64,000 nt of DNA from positions 606,334-670,333 of the forward strand of contig CAJNCG010000001.1 of NCBI GenBank assembly GCA_905221205.1. The letters are read 5' to 3'. Shown piece after piece: positions 56,701 to 64,000 of the stretch. Every line of letters begins with the position of its first letter. The stretch's first letter is position 1. This DNA comes from a bacterium (GTDB lineage Bacteria > Bacillota > Bacilli > Lactobacillales > Streptococcaceae). Position numbers and translations under genes: made by a program. A model generated the notes under the pieces. It was not told the DNA's origin. It saw only the letters and a program-made list of their open reading frames with translations, and searched no databases.

Positions 56701-58863
56701 TTATAGTCTTCTAAAAATATACTGTCTACTCAAAAAATCTCCTTGGGATAAGGTAACAGTTAAACCTGCATACATAAGTTCTGCACCTGAGTAAACTTCT
56801 CTATTTTCCTGTAATTCATACAGGCCCTCTTCATCCAAATCTTTTAACTTTAAAGTTGTTTCCATAGTCTCTACAACTGACAAAACGCGAACGTAGGTTA
56901 CAATCGTTTGATTTTCATAGTTAAATTGTACAGCTGCTTCATTGGATTCAGACTCGGGATTGATTAACCTATACTGCTGTCCTAACTGAACTACTGGTCG
57001 TAATTCTTTATACAAGTTCACCTGATTAGCAATCTCAGCTTTCTCTTCATCTGATAAACTTGTCAAATCAAGCTCATATCCCAAATTTCCCATCATTGCT
57101 ACATGACCACGTGTTTCTAATGGTGTCGTTCGCCCCATCTGATGATTCGGTACTGCTGACACATGAGCCCCCATAGAAATGGTTGGATAGAGATGAGATG
57201 AACCGTATTGAATTGGTAAACGTGCAATAGCATCAGTATTATCACTAGCCCAGACTTGTGGGAAATAACGCATCATACCAAGATCATTTCTGCCACCGCC
57301 ACCAGAGCAGGACTCAAAGAGAATATGGCTGTGCTTCTCTGTCAGATAAGAAACGAGTTCGTAAAGCCCCAGCATGTACTGATGAGATTGCATCTGTGTC
57401 TCTAGATAGTTTGATCCATTCCCCAAGTTAGTCATATTACGATTCATATCCCATTTGATGTAGTCAATCTCATGATAAGATAGGAGTTCATCTAAGACAT
57501 TTTTCAAATATTCTACTACCTGAGAATTTGCAAGATTAAGTACTAATTGATTTCTAGAATAGGTATGCTCATATCCTGGAACCTGAATAGCCCAGTCAGG
57601 ATGTTTACGATACAAATCGCTATCTACAGAAATCATTTCAGGTTCTAACCAAAGCCCAAACTGCAAACCTCTTTCATGGATAGCTGAAGTCAGACTTTCT
57701 AGGCTTCCACCCAGTTTTTTCTCATTAACAACCCAATCACCTAAAGCCCGATTATCATCAAAGCGATTACCAAACCACCCATCATCTAACACAAAAAGTT
57801 CAATTCCAACTTTCTTAGCTTCATCAGCTAGCTCTAACAGTTTTTCTCTCTGAAAGTCAAAGTAAGTAGCTTCCCAGTTATTGATTAGAATTGGACGTTC
57901 TTTTTTAGAAAATTCACTTGGCATAATATGCTTAAGTACAAAATTCTGACTTTCATGACTAATACCAGTTAATCCCTTATCTGAATGGGATACTAAAGCT
58001 ACCGGTGTTTCAAAGTACCCCTCAGGGCCTAACTTCCAAGAAAAGTTTTCTGGATTAATGCCAATAGCCACCCGAACTTCATTCAATTGATTTTTTTGAA
58101 CAAAAGCTTCAAAGTTGCCACTATACAGTAGTTGAATAGCAAACACATTTCCAGCATCCTCTGTGACTCCTTGATCACATAAGAGAAGAGCTGGTGTTTG
58201 GGCATGGCCAGAAGCACCACGATTCGAACTAATCGAAAAGATTCCTTGTTCTACCTGTTGACGTCGAACAGTCTTTTCACGAGCATAAGCACCCTGCAGA
58301 GTTACTATTTCGTATGCTGCCGCTGGAAAATCAGCCATAAAAGAAAAATCTTTATGAATGACAACTTCCTGGTTACTCTTATTCTCCAATTTACTGTAGC
58401 TAGCAATTGTCGCATTATTATCAAAAGCAGTATAATACAGAGTCAGACTAAGTTGAGCCTTAGAATCTTCTAAAATCAAGGCAAGAGTCTCTGTACCATC
58501 CATGCTATGTGGAGAAGGTAAACCTTGTGGACCATTTTGACCTTTTAAAATCTTTGCTTCTATAAACCGAAAATCTGTTACCTCAGTTGCATCGTGCTGA
58601 ACCTGTAAAGTTGGTTTTCTAAAATCACCCAAACCATGTTGTCCAAAAATCTGACGTTGCGTATCTAAACTAAAGGTTCGATTAGTAGCTGTCGGATTCC
58701 CTGAAAAAGCATGATCTCGTTCGTAAACACTATTAGCACCTCTATAGTTCTTAATAGTCTTTCCAAAATGTTTTAAAAGTAAGAAGCCATCCCTATTTTC
58801 AATAATCAAACTTAAATCTTTACTCTCAACGTAAAATAGATTATTCTCTATCCGAATTCCCAT
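56701..58863 (-). CDS. aga: Alpha-galactosidase (GH36)
   Basis: A cytoplasmic enzyme of 720 residues that cleaves raffinose/melibiose to galactose and sucrose/glucose. The nucleophile Asp is in YIKWDMNRN and the acid/base Asp in [24 protein letters not shown] and [10 protein letters not shown] are family signatures. Start 58863 (MGIRIENN) is chosen behind GAGG; the 61-codon frame extension upstream crosses the divergent promoter region. First gene of aga-rafEFG-gtfA. Confidence 0.95.
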   Translation of the reverse strand: MGIRIENNLFYVESKDLSLIIENRDGFLLLKHFGKTIKNYRGANSVYERDHAFSGNPTATNRTFSLDTQRQIFGQHGLGDFRKPTLQVQHDATEVTDFRFIEAKILKGQNGPQGLPSPHSMDGTETLALILEDSKAQLSLTLYYTAFDNNATIASYSKLENKSNQEVVIHKDFSFMADFPAAAYEIVTLQGAYAREKTVRRQQVEQGIFSISSNRGASGHAQTPALLLCDQGVTEDAGNVFAIQLLYSGNFEAFVQKNQLNEVRVAIGINPENFSWKLGPEGYFETPVALVSHSDKGLTGISHESQNFVLKHIMPSEFSKKERPILINNWEATYFDFQREKLLELADEAKKVGIELFVLDDGWFGNRFDDNRALGDWVVNEKKLGGSLESLTSAIHERGLQFGLWLEPEMISVDSDLYRKHPDWAIQVPGYEHTYSRNQLVLNLANSQVVEYLKNVLDELLSYHEIDYIKWDMNRNMTNLGNGSNYLETQMQSHQYMLGLYELVSYLTEKHSHILFESCSGGGGRNDLGMMRYFPQVWASDNTDAIARLPIQYGSSHLYPTISMGAHVSAVPNHQMGRTTPLETRGHVAMMGNLGYELDLTSLSDEEKAEIANQVNLYKELRPVVQLGQQYRLINPESESNEAAVQFNYENQTIVTYVRVLSVVETMETTLKLKDLDEEGLYELQENREVYSGAELMYAGLTVTLSQGDFLSRQYIFRRL

Positions 58864-58904
58864 AAATTGTACCTCATCTATTTCTTGAAAAAATTTTAAC
58901 AAAT

Positions 58905-58917
58905 AAAAGCGCTTTCT
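58905..58917. promoter_or_regulatory. cre site between aga and rafR
   Basis: AAAAGCGCTTTCT, close to the CcpA consensus, centred in the 107-nt divergent region; it would impose glucose repression on aga and perhaps rafR. Confidence 0.65.
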
Positions 58918-58970
58918 AAAATAGAAAAATGTCTCAAGAATATGGTAAAATGTTAGGTAGGAGGTAGCAC

Positions 58971-59831
58971 ATGCTAGTTTTTTCAGAATACCAGACTGGA
59001 ACAATTGACCTTTCCCTAAGCTTTTATGGATATGAGGAATGCACACCTAATTACTCTTTTGGTCCAGCCATTCGTGATACATACGTCCTACATTACATTA
59101 CTAAAGGACAAGGTAAATTTCATTACAAAGGTAAAATTGTTGATTTAAAAGAAGGAGATTTCTTTCTATTAAAACCAGATGAATTAACCTTTTATCAAGC
59201 AGATAGTGAGAAACCTTGGGCCTACTACTGGTTAGGAATAACAGGAGGGAAATCTCCTGACTATTTTGCTCTTTCTCAAATTTCTGACCAATCCTATCTT
59301 ATCCAATCTGAGACTTGTCACACTCAGATAACTGCAAAACTCATCTCAGATATTGTCCGCTTCGCTCAGATTTTAAAATCAAATGAATTGGCTCAACTCC
59401 ATATCATGGGACAACTCCATGAACTGATGTTTCATCTGGGGACTATTGCTCCCAATCAGAAAAAAAAGAACATTTCATCAACTCACCAACTCTATCTCGA
59501 ATGCAAAAGATTAATTGATAGCCACTATCCTCAATCACTTACAATTCAAGATTTAGCGAAAGAACTATCCGTTCACAGAAGCTACTTATCAAGCGTATTC
59601 AAAGAGTTTAATACCTTATCCCCAAAAGAATACCTACTATACGTTCGAATGCACCGAGCCAAACAACTTCTCGAAAATACCCAAGAATCCATCAAGGTAA
59701 TTGCATACTCTGTAGGCTTTTCAGATCCACTACATTTTTCTAAAGCCTATAAACAATACTTTAATCAGACTCCAAGTTATACAAGAAAAGAATATTCTCA
59801 ACACCAACTAGTGAGAAAGGAGACACTATGA
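58971..59831 (+). CDS. rafR: AraC-family activator of the raffinose operon
   Basis: A protein of 286 residues. An N-terminal cupin-like effector domain ([20 protein letters not shown]) is followed by two C-terminal helix-turn-helix motifs: [21 protein letters not shown] and [20 protein letters not shown]. It is divergent from aga and corresponds to pneumococcal RafR/MsmR. RBS TAGGAGG. Its stop overlaps the birA start (ATGA). Confidence 0.92.
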   Translation: MLVFSEYQTGTIDLSLSFYGYEECTPNYSFGPAIRDTYVLHYITKGQGKFHYKGKIVDLKEGDFFLLKPDELTFYQADSEKPWAYYWLGITGGKSPDYFALSQISDQSYLIQSETCHTQITAKLISDIVRFAQILKSNELAQLHIMGQLHELMFHLGTIAPNQKKKNISSTHQLYLECKRLIDSHYPQSLTIQDLAKELSVHRSYLSSVFKEFNTLSPKEYLLYVRMHRAKQLLENTQESIKVIAYSVGFSDPLHFSKAYKQYFNQTPSYTRKEYSQHQLVRKETL

Positions 59832-60763
59832 AGTCCTACCAAGCCGTCTACCAAATTCTAGCAAAAGAAAGCGATTATATCAGCGGAGAAAAGATTGCAG
59901 AAGAACTATCACTGACCCGAACATCAATTTGGAAAGCAATCAAACGTCTAGAACAAGAAGGAATTGAAATTGATAGTATCAAAAACAAAGGCTATAAACT
60001 GGTGAATGGGGACCTTATTCTTCCAGAACTTCTAGAAGAAAATCTTCCAATTAAAGTCAGTTTTAAACCCGAAACAAGATCAACACAACTCGATGCAAAA
60101 GAAGCAATTGATTTAGGGCATGAAGCAAACACCCTCTATCTAGCTTCCCATCAAACAGCTGGCCGAGGCCGTTTTCAACGTTCTTTCTACTCCCCACAAG
60201 GTGGTATTTATATGACCCTCCATCTTAAACCAAATCTTCCTTACGACAAATTACCATCCTACACACTACTTGTAGCTGGAGCTATCTACAAAGCCATTAA
60301 GAACCTAACTTTAATAGATGTCGACATAAAATGGGTCAACGATATCTACCTCAAAAATCATAAAATTGGAGGAATCCTCACTGAGGCAATGACCTCTGTA
60401 GAAACAGGCTTAGTCACAGATATCATTATTGGAGTAGGAATCAACTTCACTATTCAAGACTTCCCACAAGAATTAAAAGAAAAAGCTACTAGCTTATTTA
60501 AAACTCCAGCGCCTATAACAAGGAATGAATTAATCATTGAAATCTGGCGTGCTTTCTTCGAAACACCCGCAGATGAGTTATTATACCTCTATAAAAAACA
60601 GTCATTCGTTCTTGGAAAAGAAGTTACTTTCACACTAGATCAAAAAGACTATAAGGGACTTGCTAAAGACATCTCTGAAGGTGGAAAACTTTTAGTTCAA
60701 TGTGATAACGGAAAAAAAATCTGGCTCAATAGCGGCGAAATTTCACTTAAGGCTTGGAAGTAA
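59828..60763 (+). CDS. birA: Biotin protein ligase / biotin repressor BirA
   Basis: A bifunctional protein of 311 residues: N-terminal winged helix (GEKIAEELSLTRTSIWKAIKRL) and ligase domain with GRGRFQRSFYSP (biotinyl-AMP loop), Lys in VDIKWVNDIYLKNHKIGGIL, and a C-terminal SH3-like domain. It attaches biotin to carboxylase subunits and probably represses biotin uptake genes. It is translationally coupled to rafR, although the functions are unrelated. Confidence 0.94.
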   Translation: MKSYQAVYQILAKESDYISGEKIAEELSLTRTSIWKAIKRLEQEGIEIDSIKNKGYKLVNGDLILPELLEENLPIKVSFKPETRSTQLDAKEAIDLGHEANTLYLASHQTAGRGRFQRSFYSPQGGIYMTLHLKPNLPYDKLPSYTLLVAGAIYKAIKNLTLIDVDIKWVNDIYLKNHKIGGILTEAMTSVETGLVTDIIIGVGINFTIQDFPQELKEKATSLFKTPAPITRNELIIEIWRAFFETPADELLYLYKKQSFVLGKEVTFTLDQKDYKGLAKDISEGGKLLVQCDNGKKIWLNSGEISLKAWK

Positions 60764-60778
60764 AAAAATACAATTATA

Positions 60779-60830
60779 AAAAAACTCCAGATGAGTAATT
60801 CAATTAAGTTCAACACATCTGAAGTTTTTT
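60779..60830 (+). terminator. Terminator after rafR-birA
   Basis: AAAACTCCAGATG and CATCTGAAGTTTTTT pair around a 23-nt loop. Confidence 0.7.
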
Positions 60831-60834
60831 ATAT

Positions 60835-60864
60835 TATTAAAATGGATCTATTATTCCAAATAAT
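60835..60864 (+). repeat. Direct repeat abutting the left end of the IS
   Basis: About 30 nt beginning TATTAAAATGGATCTATTAT and ending TCCAAATAAT; an almost identical copy abuts the right IS end. No gene here. Confidence 0.75.
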
Positions 60865-61634
60865 GGCTCTATAATATTTGTAGTGGGTAACCATCTATGG
60901 ATATTATGGAGCCTATTTTGTGTAGAAAAAAAATCCCATATGACCAATAATGAAAAGCGACAAAACAACTCATTAGAAAGAATCATATGGAACCATTACT
61001 TTTATCACAAAATAACTAAACATTAAAAACCTAATAACCAGATTATGGATGTTGTTAATAAGGCTACCTACAAAGAAATCATTGCTAGACTACAACACCC
61101 CATCTTGTCCTGAATGTGGAAGTCAAATGAAGAAATATGACTTCCAAAAAACGTCTAAGATTCCTTACCTTGAAACAACTGGTATACCTACAAACTCCGT
61201 TTCAAGTGCAATCAGTGTTCTAAAATGATGGTCTCTGAGACTTCTCTCGTCAAGAAAAATCACCAAATTCCTCGTATCATCAACCAAAAGATTCCTCAGA
61301 ATCTGATTGAAAAGACTTCTATGACCGATATTGCACATCAGCTTTCCATTTCAACTTCAACTGTCATTCGCAAGCTCAATGATTTCCACTTTAAGCCTGA
61401 CTTTAGCCGACTCCCTGAGATTATGTCCTGGGACGAGTATGCCTTCACTAAGGGAAAGATGAGTTTCATTGCACAAGATTTTGATAATCTCAACATCATC
61501 ACTGTTCTTGAAGGCAGAACACAGGCTATCATCCGAAATCACTTTCTGCGCTACGATAGAGTCGTTCGTTGTCAGGTGAAAATCATTACTATGGATATGT
61601 TTAGCCCTTACTATGACTTAGCTAAACAGCTTCG

Positions 61635-61687
61635 CCTTCGAATTTCTAGGCTCAGGCTGAAACAGTCTCCCAGACTGTTTCACTCCC
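61635..61687. repeat. Hairpin mini-insertion, copy 1
   Basis: CCTTCG followed by AATTTCTAGGCTCAGGCTG and a perfect stem AAACAGTCT/AGACTGTTT (61660-61680), then CACTCCC. It interrupts the transposase frame. Confidence 0.7.
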
Positions 61688-61718
61688 ATGTGCTAAAATC
61701 GTTCTTGATCGCTTTCAC

Positions 61719-61776
61719 CCTTCGTTATTATATTTCTAAACTCAGGCTAAAACAGTCCACTGGACTGTTTTACTCC
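61719..61776. repeat. Hairpin mini-insertion, copy 2
   Basis: CCTTCG, TTATTAT, then TTTCTAAACTCAGGCTA and the stem AAAACAGTCC/GGACTGTTTT (61749-61771), then ACTCC. It is separated from copy 1 by about 31 nt of genuine transposase sequence. Confidence 0.7.
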
Positions 61777-62355
61777 AACACCTAAGCCATGCTATGAGTC
61801 GTGTTCGTATCCAAATCATGAATCAGTTTCATCGAAAATTTCATGAATACAAGGCCATCAAGCGCTACTGGAAGCTCATCCAGCAGGATAGTCGTAAACT
61901 CATTGATAAACGTTTTTATCGCCCTACTTTTCGCATGCACTTAACAAATAAAGAGATTCTAGACAAGCTTTTGAGCTATCCAGAAGACTTGAGACACTAC
62001 TATAATCTCTATCAGCTCTTGCTTTTTCACTTTCAGAACAAGGAGCCAGACAAATTTTTCGGACTCATTGAGGACAATCTTAAACAGGTTCATCCTCTTT
62101 TTCAGACTGTCTTTAAAACCTTCCACAAAGATAAAGAAAAGATTGTCAACGCCCTTCAACTACCTTATTCTAATGCCAAATTAGAAGCGACTAATTATCT
62201 CATCAAACTTATCAAGCGAGATGCCTTTGGTTTTCGGAACTTTGAAAACTTCAAAAAACGGATTTTTATCGCCCTAAATATCAAAAAAGAAAGGACGAAA
62301 TGTTTCCTTTCTAGATTTTAGCTTTTCTTCAACCCACTACAATTGACAAAGAGTC

Positions 62356-62386
62356 TATTAAAAATGGATCTATTATTCCAAAAAAT
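62356..62386 (+). repeat. Direct repeat abutting the right end of the IS
   Basis: TATTAAAAATGGATCTATTA then TTCCAAAAAAT; it matches the left copy with one extra A and one to two substitutions. Confidence 0.75.
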
Positions 62387-62407
62387 AAAAAAAGAGTTAT
62401 GAACTCT
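62387..62407 (-). terminator. Terminator of the rRNA-tRNA operon
   Basis: Minus strand AGAGTT/AACTCT hairpin with a run of seven T, just after the last tRNA gene. Confidence 0.75.
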
Positions 62408-62415
62408 CATTAAAA

Positions 62416-62503
62416 CGGAGAATAAGGGATTCGAACCCTTGCGCCAGTTACCCGACCTAACGATTTAGCAAACCGTCCTCTTCAGCCTCTTGAGTAATTC
62501 TCC
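62416..62503 (-). tRNA. tRNA-Ser (GCT)
   Basis: Long variable arm; acceptor GGAGAAT/ATTCTCC; anticodon loop TTGCTAA. Last gene of the cluster. Confidence 0.95.
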
Positions 62504-62509
62504 TATTAA

Positions 62510-62583
<74 letters not shown>

Positions 62584-62617
62584 AAGTTAAAAACTTGGTA
62601 ATTTGAACAAAGTTCAA

Positions 62618-62688
62618 AGCGGGTGACGAGAATCGAACTCGCGACAACAGCTTGGAAGGCTGTAGTTTTACCACTAAACTACACCCGC
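62618..62688 (-). tRNA. tRNA-Gly (TCC)
   Basis: Acceptor GCGGGTG/CACCCGC; anticodon loop CTTCCAA. Confidence 0.95.
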
Positions 62689-62708
62689 ATACATACTATT
62701 AATAAAAA

Positions 62709-62781
62709 TGGCGCGAGACGGAATCGAACCGCCGACACATGGAGCTTCAATCCATTGCTCTACCAACTGAGCTACCGAGCC
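62709..62781 (-). tRNA. tRNA-Phe (GAA)
   Basis: Acceptor GGCTCGG against CGCGCC with one imperfect pair; anticodon loop TTGAAGC. Confidence 0.94.
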
Positions 62782-62784
62782 TTA

Positions 62785-62858
<74 letters not shown>

Positions 62859-62868
62859 TTAACACAAA

Positions 62869-62958
62869 AGGAGGATGTGGGATTCGAACCCACGCACGCT
62901 TTTACACGCCTGACGGTTTTCAAGACCGTTCCCTTCAGCCGGACTTGGGTAATCCTCC
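62869..62958 (-). tRNA. tRNA-Ser (TGA)
   Basis: Long variable arm; acceptor GGAGGAT/ATCCTCC; anticodon loop CTTGAAA. Confidence 0.95.
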
Positions 62959-62970
62959 ATACTATTCAAA

Positions 62971-63044
62971 TGGACCTTGTAGGACTTGAACCTACGACCA
63001 CTCGGTTATGAGCCGAGAGCTCTAACCAGCTGAGCTAAAGGTCC
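62971..63044 (-). tRNA. tRNA-Met (CAT), elongator
   Basis: Acceptor GGACCTT/AAGGTCC; anticodon loop CTCATAA; no initiator features. Confidence 0.93.
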
Positions 63045-63058
63045 AACAAGATCTTTAT

Positions 63059-63131
63059 AGCGGCGAAGGGGATCGAACCCCCGACCTCCCGGGTATGAAC
63101 CGGACGCTCTAGCCAGCTGAGCTACACCGCC
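63059..63131 (-). tRNA. tRNA with CAT anticodon, Met or Ile2
   Basis: Acceptor GGCGGTG against TTCGCCGC; anticodon loop TTCATAC. A third CAT tRNA beside fMet and elongator Met is usually the lysidine-modified tRNA-Ile2 that reads ATA; the sequence alone does not prove it. Confidence 0.9.
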
Positions 63132-63136
63132 ATGAA

Positions 63137-63210
63137 TCGGGAAGACAGGATTCGAACCTGCGACACCTTGGTCCCAAACCAAGTACTCTACCAAGCTGAG
63201 CTACTTCCCG
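63137..63210 (-). tRNA. tRNA-Pro (TGG)
   Basis: Acceptor CGGGAAG/CTTCCCG; anticodon loop TTTGGGA. Confidence 0.95.
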
Positions 63211-63225
63211 AGTTAAATAGAAAAA

Positions 63226-63299
63226 TGCACCCTAGAGGAGTCGAACCTCTAACCGCCTGATTCGTAGTCAGGTACTCTATCCAGTTGAGCTAAGGGTGC
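63226..63299 (-). tRNA. tRNA-Arg (ACG)
   Basis: Acceptor GCACCCT/AGGGTGC; anticodon loop CTACGAA; A34 is expected to become inosine. Confidence 0.95.
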
Positions 63300-63310
63300 T
63301 CATTATATTA

Positions 63311-63396
63311 TGCCGAGGACCGGAATCGAACCGGTACGATCGTTACCAATCGCAGGATTTTAAGTCCTGTGCGTCTGCCAGTTCCGCCACCCCGGC
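63311..63396 (-). tRNA. tRNA-Leu (TAA)
   Basis: Long variable arm; acceptor GCCGGGG/CCTCGGC; anticodon loop CTTAAAA. Confidence 0.95.
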
Positions 63397-63403
63397 CTCT
63401 CTA

Positions 63404-63475
63404 AGCGAACGACGGGATTCGAACCCGCGACCCCCACCTTGGCAAGGTGGTGTTCTACCACTGAACTACGTTCGC
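63404..63475 (-). tRNA. tRNA-Gly (GCC)
   Basis: Acceptor GCGAACG/CGTTCGC; anticodon loop TTGCCAA. Confidence 0.95.
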
Positions 63476-63497
63476 ACTGTTTTCTTCTATCTAAAAA

Positions 63498-63570
63498 TGC
63501 CGGCTACATGACTTGAACACGCGACCCTCTGATTACAAATCAGATGCTCTACCAACTGAGCTAAGCCGGC
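63498..63570 (-). tRNA. tRNA-Thr (TGT)
   Basis: Acceptor GCCGGCT/AGCCGGC; anticodon loop TTTGTAA; the T-stem contains G-T wobble pairs. Confidence 0.95.
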
Positions 63571-63588
63571 TCATTTATTATATCTTAA

Positions 63589-63670
63589 TGCGGGTTAAGG
63601 GACTTGAACCCCCACGCCGTTAAGCGCCAGATCCTAAATCTGGTGCGTCTGCCAATTCCGCCAAACCCGC
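63589..63670 (-). tRNA. tRNA-Leu (TAG)
   Basis: Long variable arm; acceptor GCGGGTT/AACCCGC; anticodon loop TTTAGGA. Confidence 0.95.
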
Positions 63671-63675
63671 ATATA

Positions 63676-63748
63676 TGACCCGTACTGGGCTCGAACCAGT
63701 GACCCATTGATTAAAAGTCAATTGCTCTACCAACTGAGCTAACGAGTC
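63676..63748 (-). tRNA. tRNA-Lys (TTT)
   Basis: Acceptor GACTCGT/ACGGGTC; anticodon loop CTTTTAA. Confidence 0.95.
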
Positions 63749-63772
63749 TAAAATAACTTGCGTTATCTTAAA

Positions 63773-63845
63773 CGGTCCCGACGGGAATCGAACCCGCGAT
63801 CTTCGCCGTGACAGGGCGACGTGATAACCGCTACACTACGGGACC
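63773..63845 (-). tRNA. tRNA-Asp (GTC)
   Basis: Acceptor GGTCCCG/CGGGACC; anticodon loop CTGTCAC. Confidence 0.95.
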
Positions 63846-63847
63846 TT

Positions 63848-63920
63848 TGGGAGTTAACGGGATCGAACCGCTGACCCTCTGCTTGTAAGGCAGATGCTCT
63901 CCCAGCTGAGCTAAACTCCC
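63848..63920 (-). tRNA. tRNA-Val (TAC)
   Basis: Acceptor GGGAGTT/AACTCCC; anticodon loop CTTACAA. First tRNA after the 5S gene. Confidence 0.95.
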
Positions 63921-63924
63921 TAGA

Positions 63925-64000
63925 GCTAAGCGACTTCCATATCTCACAGGGGGCAACCCCCAACTACTTCCGGCGTTCTAGGGCTTAACTTCTGTGTTCG
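63925..64000 (-). rRNA. rrf: 5S rRNA, 3' part (cut by window edge)
   Basis: The minus strand reads CGAACACAGAAGTTAAGCCC at the window edge, then GCCGGAAGTAGTTGGGGG and ends GGAAGTCGCTTAGCTC: the 5S rRNA 3' two thirds. The rRNA operon therefore lies just beyond the window and feeds the 17-tRNA cluster. Confidence 0.93.

Larger units (their letters stand above)
61047..62321 (+). pseudogene. ISL3/IS1167 transposase, broken by frameshifts and insertions
   Basis: The reading frame is recognisable in pieces: MDVVNKATYKEIIARL, then a zinc-finger part (CPECGSQMKKYDF) in another frame, a long intact part (61225-61600: MTDIAHQLSISTSTVIRKLN, MSWDEYAFTKGKMSFIAQDF) and the C-terminal part from 61794 (MSRVRIQIMNQFHRKF to FENFKKRIFIALNIKKERTK). 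Between 61631 and 61780 two short hairpin-bearing insertions interrupt it. It cannot make a functional transposase. Confidence 0.88.
60865..62355 (+). mobile_element. IS1167-like element (ISL3 family), defective
   Basis: The ends are imperfect inverted repeats: GGCTCTATAATATTTGTAGT at the left and, reversed, GACTCTTTGTCAATTGTAGT at the right, both continuing GGGT. The interior encodes the remains of an ISL3 transposase on the plus strand. It is located between birA and the tRNA cluster. Confidence 0.85.

Noticed and set aside
58864..59046. N-terminal extension of alpha-galactosidase
   Set aside because: It crosses the divergent regulatory region and the rafR start; the family-typical length of 720 residues starts at 58863.

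Overview
The window is chromosomal DNA of a low-GC streptococcus of the mitis group (S. pneumoniae, S. mitis, S. oralis and relatives). Three full-length or partial BOX repeats, one short BOX-end footprint, an IS1167-like ISL3 element, and near-syntenic pneumococcal blocks (queE-queF-aqp, pepF-rsmE-prmA, rarA-6S RNA-tRNA-Lys, cclA-trp, exoA, xpt-pbuX, galT-galK-galR, proWX-proV, tacL-gtfA-raf-aga-birA) all point this way. A second trpB, a horizontally acquired ECF transporter and other local differences make a non-pneumoniae member of the group plausible, but the species cannot be fixed from this window alone.

Layout. 1-9.7 kb: end of the queuosine precursor genes (queE, queF), an aquaporin, an acetoin/diacetyl reductase, oligopeptidase PepF with a possible co-transcribed 37-residue membrane peptide, two ribosome/rRNA methyltransferases (prmA, rsmE), a NUDIX hydrolase and rarA. 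9.8-18.5 kb: 6S RNA and tRNA-Lys(CTT), followed by an accessory zone. Three copies of a roughly 52-bp sequence that begins in the tRNA 3' end delimit two modules: a HAD phosphatase plus LacI regulator, and a sucrose/fructooligosaccharide ABC transporter with a GH32 hydrolase and its own LacI regulator. A decayed integrase 3' end lies next to the tRNA. 18.5-28 kb: a GNAT enzyme, the competence prepilin peptidase, the complete trpEGDCFBA operon, and a second stand-alone trpB. Both trpB and trpE sit behind their own tryptophan T-box leader, in series.

28-36 kb: AATGal aminotransferase and initiating sugar-phosphate transferase (teichoic acid), a heterodimeric ABC exporter, a DUF421/DUF3290 membrane pair, exoA and a VOC protein. 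36-43.5 kb: guanine riboswitch with xpt-pbuX, a thioesterase, and the Leloir genes galK-HAD-galT divergent from galR. 43.5-47 kb: a G/C-richer four-gene ECF transporter operon with a strong promoter and a long structured leader; it abuts a truncated alcohol dehydrogenase gene. 47-52 kb: glycine betaine/choline ABC transporter, SnoaL-like protein and MarR regulator as one operon under twin operators, then the LTA ligase TacL. 52-60.8 kb: raffinose/melibiose utilisation (aga, rafEFG, gtfA, rafR) and birA. 60.8-62.4 kb: a broken IS1167-like element flanked by unusually long direct repeats and carrying two small hairpin insertions. 62.4-64 kb: 17 tRNA genes downstream of an rRNA operon, whose 5S gene runs off the window edge.

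Functionally the window is rich in carbohydrate scavenging (sucrose/FOS, galactose, raffinose), each with its own LacI- or AraC-type regulator and cre-like sites, together with tryptophan and purine supply controlled by RNA switches. The parts most worth a second look are the tRNA-Lys island stack, the serial T-boxes with the trpB paralogue, the ECF operon with its leader RNA and asymmetric ATPases, and the hairpin mini-elements inside the IS.
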